A DNA stretch of 64,000 bases from Xiheimicrobium sp033763395 (GTDB taxonomy: Bacteria > Myxococcota > Myxococcia > Myxococcales > Myxococcaceae): the NCBI GenBank assembly GCA_033763395.1, contig JANRKQ010000018.1:152897-216896 (forward strand). Reading direction: 5' to 3'. The notes below the pieces were generated by a model, which was not told where the DNA came from, searched no databases, and saw nothing but the letters and a program-made list of their open reading frames with translations. Positions 43,323 through 51,760 of the stretch are shown here, in pieces. Each line of letters opens with the position of its first letter. Positions within the stretch are counted from its first letter, which is position 1. The translations under genes were made by a program, and so were the position numbers.

Positions 43323-44681
43323 TCACGGCTCGCGGTAGAGGACGATCTGGTTCCGCATCATCACGGGCTGCTCGTAGAAGAACGTGAGCGTCACCTTGTT
43401 CGCGGCGTGGCTGTACAGCGAGAGCCACTCCCCCGACTGGCCATAGGTCGTGTTCATCGGCACGCAGGTGGTGAAGCTCTGCCCGTCGGAGGACTTCGCG
43501 ATCTTCGGCCCCCCGCCGCACAGCGTGTTGGTCGTCCCGTTGCCGAGGTAGGCCGCCGCGACGGTGACGCTCCCGTTCGGGTGCACCGCGACGCCCTGGT
43601 ACCAGCGGGTGCTGTTGAAGCGCATGGCCACCATGTTGCCGTTGCGGGGCATGCCGACCGGCGCGCTCCACGAAGTGCCCATCGCGTCCGAGGCGACCGA
43701 CGTCCACAGCTCGGGGTTCGAGTCGGTCATCGGCTCGGCCCCACCCATCCCGACGACAGGGTCCGCGCGCAGCAGGTGGAAGGCGACGCGAGGCGTGGTG
43801 CCGACGAAGACGAGGCTGACCGAGGGCCGACGCGCGGCGGGCATCAGCACGTCCGTCATGTTCGAGTCGGCGATCGGGCTGGCCGTCGCGCTCCCGGGGC
43901 GCCAGAACGCCAGGGTGCCGCGCAGCGACGCGCCCTTCGTGAAGTACGCGAGGCCGGGCGTACCAGCGCTGTCGAGGGCCATGGCGATGGGGCCGAAGGC
44001 CGAAGCCTGGCCCGCGGTGATCGGCGCCTGGGCCTCCGAGAACGTGCCGGTCGACCCCGAGCGGGTTCGATAGAGCACCTGCTCGGTCGAGGTGACGTAG
44101 GCGACGTGCGCCGTGCCGCCGCGCAGCGCGAGCACCGGGTTCGATGGGTCGCCCGCGCCGGGATCCTGGCCGACCGTCGAGAGCGAGAAATTCGCGCCCT
44201 CGTCGTCGCTGAACGCGTACCGAATGCCAGTGCCGGGCTTCACGTACGCGACGCCGATGCGGCCGGTGAGCGCGTCACGCGCGACCGAGACCTGCCGGTT
44301 GGGGTGACTCAGATCGATCTCACCAACGACCTCGATCGTCTTCACCATCTCGAAGGCCTTCGTCTCGCCATTCCAGCGCGTGAAGACGACGCGGCTGTCG
44401 GCGCGCTGCCCATCGCCGTTCGGGTCGTCCCACACGGCGGCGATGAGCGGCTGGTTGAACTGGTCGGGCGCCGAGGCGACTGACACGCCGAAGCGCCCCT
44501 GCATCACCGGCTGCTCGGCGACGACGGAGAACCCGCTCGGCGGATCCATGCCCTGCTGGCGGCCCGCGTCGGGGAGCTCCATCGACACGCCCGCGTCTTC
44601 GTCGATCAACATCGGACGAGGCCGCGGCCCACAAGCGAGGACGGTGAGGGCGAGGCTCGAGAGGACGAGGGCACGACGCAT
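43323..44681 (-). CDS. Hypothetical lipoprotein, sialidase/propeller-like
   Basis: A 452-residue lipoprotein (LVLSSLALTVLACG, Cys17). The body has blade-like repeats reminiscent of sialidase-type propellers: RYAFSDDEGANFSLS, VLYRTRSGSTGTFSEA and KIAKSSDGQSFTTC, near Asp-box consensus (SxDxGxxW) but imperfect. No catalytic residues can be claimed. It lies 146 bases downstream of the preceding minus-strand operon's start, so it is probably separately transcribed. Confidence 0.75.
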   Translation of the reverse strand: MRRALVLSSLALTVLACGPRPRPMLIDEDAGVSMELPDAGRQQGMDPPSGFSVVAEQPVMQGRFGVSVASAPDQFNQPLIAAVWDDPNGDGQRADSRVVFTRWNGETKAFEMVKTIEVVGEIDLSHPNRQVSVARDALTGRIGVAYVKPGTGIRYAFSDDEGANFSLSTVGQDPGAGDPSNPVLALRGGTAHVAYVTSTEQVLYRTRSGSTGTFSEAQAPITAGQASAFGPIAMALDSAGTPGLAYFTKGASLRGTLAFWRPGSATASPIADSNMTDVLMPAARRPSVSLVFVGTTPRVAFHLLRADPVVGMGGAEPMTDSNPELWTSVASDAMGTSWSAPVGMPRNGNMVAMRFNSTRWYQGVAVHPNGSVTVAAAYLGNGTTNTLCGGGPKIAKSSDGQSFTTCVPMNTTYGQSGEWLSLYSHAANKVTLTFFYEQPVMMRNQIVLYREP

Positions 44682-44750
44682 GGAGACTCCCTGGACGCTC
44701 GCCCGGCGCGAGCGGGCCGCGTCATACAGAATCGGCCGCCCGGTTGCGAC

Positions 44751-45896
44751 TCAGCCCAGCGACTTGAGCACTTCGCGCGCGATGACGATGCGCTGAATCT
44801 CGCTGGTGCCCTCGTAGATCGTCTGCACGCGGGCGTCGCGCAGGTACCGCTCGACCGGGAACTCGTCGATGTAGCCGTAGCCGCCGTGGATCTGCACCGC
44901 CCGGTCGGCCACCTTGTTCGACACCTCGGACGCGAAGAGCTTCGCCATCGAGGCCTCGCGGGTGAACGGCCGCCCGGCCTCCTTCATCGAAGCCGCGCGG
45001 AGGGCCAGCAGCTCGGCCGCGCTGGCCTGCGTCTGCATGTCGGCCAACATCCACTTCACGGCCTGGAACTCGCCGATGGCCGAGCCGAAGGCCTGCCGGT
45101 CCTTCGCGTAGCGCACCGAGGCGTCGATGGCGGCGTACGCGGTGCCGACGGCCTGCGAGGCGATGCCGATGCGACCGCCGTCGAGGGCGATCATCGCGAG
45201 CTTGAAGCCGTCTCCGAGCTTTCCGAGCAGGTTCTCTTCCGGGACTTCGCAGGCCTCGAAGGTGAGCGGCACGGTGTTCGACCCGCGCAGGCCCATCTTG
45301 TCTTCGTGCTTGCCGGCGATGAGACCGGGCGTGCCCTTCTCGACGATGAAGCACGACAGGCCCTTGTTGCCGTCGTTCGAGGTGCGCGCCCACACGACGA
45401 TGACGCCGGCGTGGGCGCCCGAGGTGATCCACTGCTTGGTGCCGTTGATCACCCAGCGATCGCCCTTCTTCACGGCCGTGGTGCGCCCGGCTCCGGGGTC
45501 GGAGCCCGCGTGCGGCTCGGACAGGGCGAAGGCTCCAGCGATGGCCTCGCCGCTCACCAGCGCGGTGACGTACTTCTGCTTCTGCGCCTCGGTGCCGAAC
45601 TGGGTGATGAGCTCGGCGCACATGTTGGTGACGCACATGCCGACGGAGGTCGAGCAGCAGGCCTTCGAGATCTCCATCACGGCCAGGGCGTAGCTCACGA
45701 CGCCCGCGCCGGCGCCACCGTACTCGGTGGGCACGTTGACGCCGAGGAGCCCGAGCTCGCCCATCTGCTTGTACGTCTCGGCGGGAAAGCGCTCGAGGCG
45801 ATCGGTGTCGCGGGCCTTCGGCGCCACCACGTCACGGGCGAAGGTGCGCGCGGTGTTCTGGATCAGCTTCTGCGTCTCGGAGAGCTCGAAGTCCAC
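44751..45896 (-). CDS. Acyl-CoA dehydrogenase
   Basis: A 381-residue FAD enzyme that oxidises acyl-CoA to trans-2-enoyl-CoA, passing electrons to ETF. The FAD/substrate signatures are GAFALSEPHAGSD and WITSGAHAGVIVVWA. The catalytic-base region is QTIYEGTSEIQRIVIAR, with Glu in YEGTSE. RAVQIHGGYGYIDEFPVER is typical of short and medium-chain enzymes. It starts with GTG (MDFELSETQ). It follows the AgmX-domain gene in the same direction. The chain-length preference cannot be read by eye. Confidence 0.93.
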   Translation of the reverse strand: MDFELSETQKLIQNTARTFARDVVAPKARDTDRLERFPAETYKQMGELGLLGVNVPTEYGGAGAGVVSYALAVMEISKACCSTSVGMCVTNMCAELITQFGTEAQKQKYVTALVSGEAIAGAFALSEPHAGSDPGAGRTTAVKKGDRWVINGTKQWITSGAHAGVIVVWARTSNDGNKGLSCFIVEKGTPGLIAGKHEDKMGLRGSNTVPLTFEACEVPEENLLGKLGDGFKLAMIALDGGRIGIASQAVGTAYAAIDASVRYAKDRQAFGSAIGEFQAVKWMLADMQTQASAAELLALRAASMKEAGRPFTREASMAKLFASEVSNKVADRAVQIHGGYGYIDEFPVERYLRDARVQTIYEGTSEIQRIVIAREVLKSLG

Positions 45897-45907
45897 GGCC
45901 GGTGCCT

Positions 45908-46381
45908 TCAGTGAATCGCCTTCAGGTTGAACGGGAACTCGATCGGCACGTTCTTGCCGTCGGGCGGCGCGGGGAACTGCATCGTCGACAGCACCGCGAC
46001 CACGCAGTCGTGCAGCCGCGCGTCCTTGAGCGTGCTGCCCTTCTTGTCGATCTTCGCGCTCGTCACCAGGCCGTCGCCGGTGATGGTGAACGCCGTCTTG
46101 AGCGAGCCCTCGACCGCCTTGTCCTTCGAGGCGAGGGTCTCTTCGTAGCAGGCCTGGATCTGCGGCTGGTACGACAGCACCACCTGCTTGATCGAGTCCG
46201 GCGTGAACGGGAGCTTCGACAGATCGATGCCGTTCACCACGGTGGCGGCAGTGCCGCCGTCGGCCGTGTCCTTCACGGTGGCCGAGGCGCCGACGCTCTT
46301 CACGAGGTCCTTCATGGCGCTCTTGCCGCCCTTCGGTTCGGCCTGGAGCGACAGCGCGACGACGGTAGCGAGGAGGATCAT
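45908..46381 (-). CDS. Secreted AgmX/PglI C-terminal domain protein
   Basis: A 157-residue protein with a short signal-like N-terminus (MILLATVVALSLQA). It has the pattern IQACYEETLASKDKAVEGSL, then FTITGDGLVTSAKI, a second Cys (LHDCVVAVLSTMQFPAPP), and FPFNL. This matches the AgmX/PglI C-terminal domain of gliding-motility proteins and TonB-like energy transducers. The two Cys likely form a disulphide. It lies within four bases of the upstream acyl-CoA dehydrogenase and 11 bases of the downstream one. A role in that pathway is not obvious. Confidence 0.8.
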   Translation of the reverse strand: MILLATVVALSLQAEPKGGKSAMKDLVKSVGASATVKDTADGGTAATVVNGIDLSKLPFTPDSIKQVVLSYQPQIQACYEETLASKDKAVEGSLKTAFTITGDGLVTSAKIDKKGSTLKDARLHDCVVAVLSTMQFPAPPDGKNVPIEFPFNLKAIH

Positions 46382-46384
46382 GGG

Positions 46385-47527
46385 TCAGTCCTTGAGGAGG
46401 TTGGCGGAGATCACGATGCGCTGAATCTCGCTCGTGCCCTCGTAGATCTCGGTGATGCGCGCGTCGCGCACGTGGCGCTCGGCGTCCATCTCCTTCGAGT
46501 AGCCCATGCCACCGAAGACCTGCAGGGCCTTGTTGGCCACGCGGCTGGCCATCTCGCTGGCGTACAGCTTGGCCTGCGCCGACTCGCTCGAGTGCCGCAC
46601 GCCCTTGTCCTTCATGACGGCCGCGCGGTGCACCAGCAGGCGCGCCGCGTCGATGTCGGTCGCCATGTCGGCGAGCATGAACTGAATCGCCTGGTGCTCG
46701 CGAATGAGCTTGCCGAAGGACTTGCGCTCGCCGGTGTACCGAACCGCCTCTTCGAAGGCCGCGCGCGCGATGCCGAGGGCCTGCGACGCGATGCCGATGC
46801 GGCCGCCGTCGAGCGTCGACATCGCCACCTTGAAGCCGTCGCCTTCCTTGCCCAGCATGTTCTCGGCGGGCACCTCCATGTCCTCGAAGTACATGGTGCA
46901 GCTCCACGCGGCGCTGATGCCCATCTTCTTGTCGGGCGGCATGCGGCGGAAGCCCTTCGTGTCGGTGGGCACGATGAAGGCGGTGATGCCTTTGTGGCCG
47001 ATCTCCTTGTTCGTCATGGTGAAGAGCACGATCGCGTCAGCCTTCGGGCCGTTCGTGATCCAGTTCTTCGAGCCGTTGATGACGTACCGATCGCCCTTCT
47101 TCACCGCGACGGTCTGCTGGGCGGCGGCGTCGCTGCCGGCCTGGGGCTCGGTGAGGCCGAAGCACCCGAGCTTCTCGCCACGCGCGAACGGCGCGAGCCA
47201 CTTCTCTTTCTGCGCGTCGGTGCCGAACTTCATCACCGGATCGCAGTAGAGCGAGTTGTTCACCGACATGATGACGCCGGTGGACGCGCAGCCGCGGCTG
47301 ATCTCCTCCATCGCCACCGCGTAGGACACGTTGTCGAGCCCGGCGCCGCCCCACTTCTCGGGCACCGCGATGCCCAGCAGCGACAGCTCGGCGAGCTGCT
47401 TCACCGCCACCTCGGGCCACTCGTGGTGCTCGTCCCACTTCCTCGCGTTGGGAATCAGCTCGCGGGCGGCGAACTCACGGGTGAGCTTCTGAATGTCTTT
47501 CTGGAGATCGGACAGCTCGAAGTTCAT
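46385..47527 (-). CDS. Acyl-CoA dehydrogenase
   Basis: A 380-residue second acyl-CoA dehydrogenase. Signatures are CFGLTEPQAGSDAAAQQ and WITNGPKADAIVLF, and the catalytic-base region TEIYEGTSEIQRIVI. QVFGGMGYSKEMDAERHVRD is typical of butyryl/isobutyryl-type enzymes. It is clearly paralogous to the gene at 44751. The start MNFELSDLQK is conserved. It diverges from the zinc-finger gene across about 140 bases, where its promoter should lie. Confidence 0.93.
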   Translation of the reverse strand: MNFELSDLQKDIQKLTREFAARELIPNARKWDEHHEWPEVAVKQLAELSLLGIAVPEKWGGAGLDNVSYAVAMEEISRGCASTGVIMSVNNSLYCDPVMKFGTDAQKEKWLAPFARGEKLGCFGLTEPQAGSDAAAQQTVAVKKGDRYVINGSKNWITNGPKADAIVLFTMTNKEIGHKGITAFIVPTDTKGFRRMPPDKKMGISAAWSCTMYFEDMEVPAENMLGKEGDGFKVAMSTLDGGRIGIASQALGIARAAFEEAVRYTGERKSFGKLIREHQAIQFMLADMATDIDAARLLVHRAAVMKDKGVRHSSESAQAKLYASEMASRVANKALQVFGGMGYSKEMDAERHVRDARITEIYEGTSEIQRIVISANLLKD

Positions 47528-47669
47528 GGCGAGGCAGCCCTTAGCAGGGGCCATCGGGAGCGTACAGCCGCGGAATCCCTGCTCTTCTGCACGGAGTCAT
47601 GAGGCGCACGAAGGGCCGCGCCGCTGCATCCGGAACGGCATGGCGAGCCGAGGTGTCGTGCCCCCGTCC

Positions 47670-48236
47670 ATGGACCCGCAAACCCTCGACGGGTGGTTTC
47701 AGAGCCCACCTCGTGCCACCTGCCAGGCGCATGAGCGGCTGGCCGACAGTGTGTGCAACCGCTGTGGCGCGTTTCAGTGCGAAGCCTGCCTCACCTCGAC
47801 GACGGACGGGCTCTGTCAGCCCTGCGCGGTGCTGACGACGAACGAGACGCTGCCGACGCTCTCCCGCCGGGTGGCGTGGAAGCTGGTGTTCCTGCCCATC
47901 GTCGGCCTTGGCTGCCTGATGTCGCTCGCTGCCCGGGGCGCCCCCTGGAGCCGGCTCAGCGCGGAGCAGATCGGCTTCCTCCTCGCGTGGCTGGTGCCGC
48001 TCGCGTGCGGCCTGGCGTTGCTCACGCGCCCTCGCGCCCTGCTCGCCTTCGCCGGGAGCCTCGCGGCGCTGACGCTCATCGCGCTGGTGCTCGTGCCGCC
48101 GCTGGTGGCCGACTTCAGTGGGCTGCGCGTGCTCGATCTCACGCTCCTGAGCGCAGCGCCGCTGGTGGCCCTCGTCGAAGCCGTGCAGCTCGACCGGACC
48201 TGGCGACGCCGCGCGATGCTCGAACAGCTCGCGTAA
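47670..48236 (+). CDS. B-box-like zinc-finger membrane protein
   Basis: A 188-residue protein. The N-terminal Cys/His cluster reads CQAH, CNRC, CEAC and CQPC over about 40 residues, resembling a B-box zinc finger. Four membrane helices follow (LVFLPIVGLGCLMSLAARG, IGFLLAWLVPLACGLALL, LLAFAGSLAALTLIALVLV and LTLLSAAPLVALVEAVQL). B-box membrane proteins of unknown function are common in myxobacteria. It is inserted between the two minus-strand fatty-acid gene blocks. The start ATG is chosen just before the Cys cluster. Confidence 0.75.
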   Translation: MDPQTLDGWFQSPPRATCQAHERLADSVCNRCGAFQCEACLTSTTDGLCQPCAVLTTNETLPTLSRRVAWKLVFLPIVGLGCLMSLAARGAPWSRLSAEQIGFLLAWLVPLACGLALLTRPRALLAFAGSLAALTLIALVLVPPLVADFSGLRVLDLTLLSAAPLVALVEAVQLDRTWRRRAMLEQLA

Positions 48237-48243
48237 GGCGGGC

Positions 48244-49026
48244 TCAGGCGTTCTTGAACGCCGCCTTGCGCTTCTCGAGGAAGGCCTTCATGCCTTCCTT
48301 CTGATCGTCGGTGCCGAACAGCAGCGCGAAGGCCTGCCGCTCGAGCTCGTTCGCGTCCTTCAGCGGCAGATCGGCGCCGGCCTCGATGACGCGCTTGGCC
48401 TGCGCGACGGCCACCGGGCCGCGGGTCGCGATCTTGTGGGCCACTTCCTTGCAACGCGGCAGCAGCGCCTCGGGCGCGAGCACCTCGAGGGCGAGGCCGA
48501 TCTCCTTCGCCTTGTTCGCGTCGACCGGGTCGCCCGTGAAGATCAGCTCGCGGGCGCGGGGCTTGCCGATCGCGCGGGTGAGCCGCTGCGTGCCACCGAA
48601 GCCGGGGATCACCGCGAGGCTCACCTCGGGCAGGCCGAGCTTCGCCTTCTCGCTCACGTAGAGCAGGTCGCACGCCAGCGCGAGCTCGAGGCCGCCGCCG
48701 AGGGCGAAGCCGTTCACCGCGGCGATGGTGGGAATCGACAGCGACTCGAGCCGCGCGAGCACCTGGTGGCCGCGGCTCGCGAACGCCAGCGCCTGCGCCG
48801 TCGTGTACTGCGCCATCTCGGCGATGTCGGCGCCGGCCACGAAGGCCTTCTCACCGCCACCGGTGAGGATGAGCGCGCGCGCGTCGGCGTGGGCCGCGAC
48901 CTGACCGAGGGCGTGGTCGAGCTCGCTCAGGACCTGCGCGTTGAGGGCGTTGAGCGCCTTCGGCCGGTCGATGGTGATCAGCGCGACGGGACCGTCGAAC
49001 TCCAGCTTGATGAACTCGCTCGTCAT
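48244..49026 (-). CDS. Enoyl-CoA hydratase (crotonase family)
   Basis: A 260-residue crotonase-fold enzyme that hydrates enoyl-CoA to 3-hydroxyacyl-CoA. The oxyanion-hole segment is FVAGADIAEMAQ. The two catalytic Glu lie in LGGGLELALACD and LGLPEVSLAVIPGFGGTQRL. Both being present favours a true hydratase. It is 11 bases downstream of the 3-hydroxyacyl-CoA dehydrogenase gene, which catalyses the following step. Confidence 0.94.
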   Translation of the reverse strand: MTSEFIKLEFDGPVALITIDRPKALNALNAQVLSELDHALGQVAAHADARALILTGGGEKAFVAGADIAEMAQYTTAQALAFASRGHQVLARLESLSIPTIAAVNGFALGGGLELALACDLLYVSEKAKLGLPEVSLAVIPGFGGTQRLTRAIGKPRARELIFTGDPVDANKAKEIGLALEVLAPEALLPRCKEVAHKIATRGPVAVAQAKRVIEAGADLPLKDANELERQAFALLFGTDDQKEGMKAFLEKRKAAFKNA

Positions 49027-49037
49027 GGCGTGCTCCT

Positions 49038-49886
49038 TCAGTAGGTGAAGAAACCGCGGCCGGACTTCTTCCCGAGCCAGCCGGCGTCGACGTACTGCTT
49101 GAGCAGCGGGCTGGGCCGGTACTTGTCGTCGCCCAGCCCCTTGTGGAGCACCTCGGCGATGGCCAGCACGGTGTCGAGGCCGATGAAGTCAGCCAGCGTG
49201 AGCGGACCCATGGGCTGGTTCGTGCCGAGCTTCATCGCGGTGTCGATGTCCTGCGGGCTGGCGAGCCCCTCGTGCAGCGCGAAGCAGGCCTCGTTCAGCA
49301 TGGGGATCAAGATGCGGTTGACGATGAAGCCGGGGAAGTCCTTCGAGACGACCGTCGTCTTCCCCATCTTCTCGGCGAGCGCCCTGGTCGTGGCGTACGT
49401 CGCGTCGCTGGTCGCCGCGCCGCGGATCAGCTCGACCAACTGCATCACCGGCACCGGGTTCATGAAGTGCATGCCGATGACGGCGTCGGGCCGCTTCGTC
49501 ACCGCCGCGATGCGGGTGATCGGAATCGACGAGGTGTTCGTCGCGAGCACGCCGCCAGGGCGCACCACCGAGTCGAGGTCGCGGAAGATGCGCTTCTTGA
49601 GCTCTTCGTTCTCACTGACCGCCTCGATCGCCACGTCGATGTCCTTCACCTCGAGCACCGAGCTGGCCGTCTTGAGCCGTGAGAGCGCGGCGGCCTTGTC
49701 GGCCTCGGGCAGCTTGCCCTTCTCGACCAGCTTGCCGAGCCCCTTCTCGATGCCGGCCTTCGCCTTCGCGACCACGTCGGCCGAGAGATCGACGAGCGTG
49801 ACGGTGTGGCCCGAGGTGAGGCCGACCTGCGCGATGCCGGCGCCCATCTGGCCGGCTCCGATGACGACGATGTGGTTGGTGGACAT
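49038..49886 (-). CDS. hbd: 3-hydroxybutyryl-CoA dehydrogenase
   Basis: A 282-residue NAD-dependent enzyme oxidising 3-hydroxyacyl-CoA to 3-ketoacyl-CoA. The Rossmann motif is GAGQMG at 10-15. Further signatures are ATNTSSIPIT, VIGMHFMNPVPVM with the catalytic His, and FPGFIVNRILIPMLNEA. It is standalone (no hydratase fusion), as in PaaH/Hbd. With the adjacent hydratase and two acyl-CoA dehydrogenases it covers the steps of short-chain fatty-acid oxidation except thiolysis; no thiolase is in the window. Confidence 0.93.
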   Translation of the reverse strand: MSTNHIVVIGAGQMGAGIAQVGLTSGHTVTLVDLSADVVAKAKAGIEKGLGKLVEKGKLPEADKAAALSRLKTASSVLEVKDIDVAIEAVSENEELKKRIFRDLDSVVRPGGVLATNTSSIPITRIAAVTKRPDAVIGMHFMNPVPVMQLVELIRGAATSDATYATTRALAEKMGKTTVVSKDFPGFIVNRILIPMLNEACFALHEGLASPQDIDTAMKLGTNQPMGPLTLADFIGLDTVLAIAEVLHKGLGDDKYRPSPLLKQYVDAGWLGKKSGRGFFTY

Positions 49887-49917
49887 GGCGCGCAGATAGC
49901 AACGCGCGCCGGTGCCG

Positions 49918-50649
49918 TCACTGAAGCTCGCGCGCCAGCCGCCGGCAGTCGGGCTCCGAGGGATCTTCGTCGAGGCAGCGCCCTACCGCGTCCTTCGCGC
50001 CGTCGCGTTGGCCGAGGTCGAGCCTCGCGCCGGCGAGCAGCAGCCACGCCTCGGCACGGCCCGGCTCGAGGAGCACCGCGTGCTCCAGCGGCGGAACGGC
50101 GTCGGCGGCCTTCTGCTGGAGCAGCAACGCTCGTCCCAGCCCGAGGTAGCCGTTCGTCACCAGCGGCGCCGAGATGATCAGCTGCCGGTAGGCCTTCTCG
50201 GCCTGCGCGAACTTGCGCTGACGCAGGTGCACCGACGCGAGGTTCGAGCGGGCCTCGGCGTAGTCGGGGTTGCCCTTGAGCGCCTGGTGGAACATCGCCT
50301 CGGCCTCGGCGAGCCGCCCGTCTTCCAGGTACATCACGCCGAGGTTATTCGCGGCCTGGTGCTGGTTCTCGTTGTTCCGGACCGCACGAATGAACCACGC
50401 CTTCGCGCCTTCGCGGTCGTTGCGCAGCTTGCGAATGAGCCCTTTGTTCGTCTGCGCGTCCCAGTAGGAGTCGCAGAACTCCAGCGAGTGATCGCAGAGC
50501 GCCTCAGCCTCGTCGAGCTGTCCGGCAGCCAGCGCCTCGGCGCAGCGGGTGTTGTACTCGATGGCGATCGGGCTCGGCGGCGCGCGATGAACGCACGCAG
50601 CGCACGCAGCGCACGCGAGCGCCGCGATCAACGTGAACGAACGGTCCAT
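49918..50649 (-). CDS. TPR-repeat lipoprotein
   Basis: A 243-residue lipoprotein (signal LIAALACAACAAC). At least five tetratricopeptide repeats follow, for example AANNLGVMYLEDGRLAEAEA, ARSNLASVHLRQRKFAQAEK and VTNGYLGLGRALLLQQKAAD. Size and layout resemble PilF/Tgl-type pilotins, which help assemble the PilQ secretin, but many other TPR lipoproteins look the same. It runs into hbd with a 31-base gap. Confidence 0.82.
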   Translation of the reverse strand: MDRSFTLIAALACAACAACVHRAPPSPIAIEYNTRCAEALAAGQLDEAEALCDHSLEFCDSYWDAQTNKGLIRKLRNDREGAKAWFIRAVRNNENQHQAANNLGVMYLEDGRLAEAEAMFHQALKGNPDYAEARSNLASVHLRQRKFAQAEKAYRQLIISAPLVTNGYLGLGRALLLQQKAADAVPPLEHAVLLEPGRAEAWLLLAGARLDLGQRDGAKDAVGRCLDEDPSEPDCRRLARELQ

Positions 50650-50807
50650 GGTCGTCTCCTGTGAGCTCCCCGGAAGCGGGCAGGCACAGGAACGAGCACG
50701 GGGGCTGGGGCGAACGACGGTTCCACGAACGACGCGACGAGCCGCTGGGCCACCTGTCGAACGGTCTGGAGGGTGGCGCTGAGGCGAACGACGAGCCGCA
50801 TGAAGGG

Positions 50808-51227
50808 TTATCGGCCCGCTGCGCCGCCCGGTTGCGCCGTCGGCTCGAGCACCAGCGCGTCGGCCTCGCCGGGGTCGAAGGTGGCCCCAAACACGCGGGG
50901 TTCCACGGCATCCTGCAGCCAGATCCGCGCCAGCGCCCGGTGTGTTCCGCGGCGCAGCACCACCTCTTGCCTCAGCTCGGCCGACAGCCCGCTCGGCGTC
51001 GCGCGCTCTTCCCGCCGCAGCAGCTGGGCTTCGTCCCAGATCTCGAGGCTCACCCGGCGCACCTCGCCGTAGGGAATCTGCAGCCGCCAGGTCACCTCAC
51101 GGGTGGTGGCGAAGAACCCGAACCCGCCGCGCCACACGATGGCGCCGATGACGAGCGCGAGGACCAACGGGAGCCGCCGACGCAGCGGAGACGCTTCACT
51201 CCGACTCGTCGTCGCCGGGCTCGTCAC
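50808..51227 (-). CDS. Single-pass membrane hypothetical protein
   Basis: A 139-residue protein with an N-terminal membrane helix (LPLVLALVIGAIVWRGGFGFF, about 19-39). A beta-rich exported domain follows (REVTWRLQIPYGEVRRVSLE, and a block of RRGTHRALARIW). The GTG start places 32 bases inside the upstream gene; a later start may be used. No family recognised. Confidence 0.65.
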   Translation of the reverse strand: MTSPATTSRSEASPLRRRLPLVLALVIGAIVWRGGFGFFATTREVTWRLQIPYGEVRRVSLEIWDEAQLLRREERATPSGLSAELRQEVVLRRGTHRALARIWLQDAVEPRVFGATFDPGEADALVLEPTAQPGGAAGR

Positions 51228-51666
51228 GGGGCTTCTTCTTCTTCGGCTCGTACTTCGTCTTGAGATCGCTGACCGTCACCTTCGGCAAGAGCGACGGCGA
51301 CTGGTCCTTCACCCGATCGGGCACGAGCTTCACCTCGGCGCGCACCTCGATCGTCATGCCGGCGATCATCTTGAGGAACTCGTCGCGCATGCGATCGCTC
51401 TGCAGGAACTTGCGCACCTCTTCCACCACGACCCGGCCGACGTCTTCTTTGGTCTTCTCGGCCTGCGCGAGCACGAGGCCCAGGACCTCTTTCGGGAGCT
51501 TGAGCTGGCCTGCGACTTTCCGAATGCCCTCTTCGCTCATCACCACGGCGCCGAGGCTCGCGGCGGCCATGCGGCGAACGAAGTCGGTGACGAAGCCACG
51601 CCGCTGCTCGTCCGTCGCGTCGTCGTCGAGCGGATCCATCTCGGGGGGCATGTCAGAGGTCGGCAT
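51196..51666 (-). CDS. Soluble helical hypothetical protein
   Basis: A 156-residue protein: acidic N-terminus, helical core (TDFVRRMAAASLGAVVMSEE and KLPKEVLGLVLAQAEKTKED), and a Lys/Glu-rich tail (KYEPKKKKPRDEPGDDESE). Features around VVVEEVRKFLQSDRMRDEFL resemble small phasin-like or anchoring proteins, but no family is assigned. It is upstream of, and overlaps, the gene at 50808. Confidence 0.68.
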   Translation of the reverse strand: MPTSDMPPEMDPLDDDATDEQRRGFVTDFVRRMAAASLGAVVMSEEGIRKVAGQLKLPKEVLGLVLAQAEKTKEDVGRVVVEEVRKFLQSDRMRDEFLKMIAGMTIEVRAEVKLVPDRVKDQSPSLLPKVTVSDLKTKYEPKKKKPRDEPGDDESE

Positions 51667-51760
51667 AGTCAAGGTGGAGCATAGGTGCCCCGACGCAGCA
51701 AGACGAGCGTCGAGCCCGAACCCACCTGACTGGTTCGCCCACATCGGCTCTCATCGTCGC

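Noticed and set aside
50650..50807. Repeated CGAACGACG words upstream of the TPR lipoprotein
   Set aside because: Only three short, irregularly spaced copies in GC-rich sequence; no sign of an operator or array.
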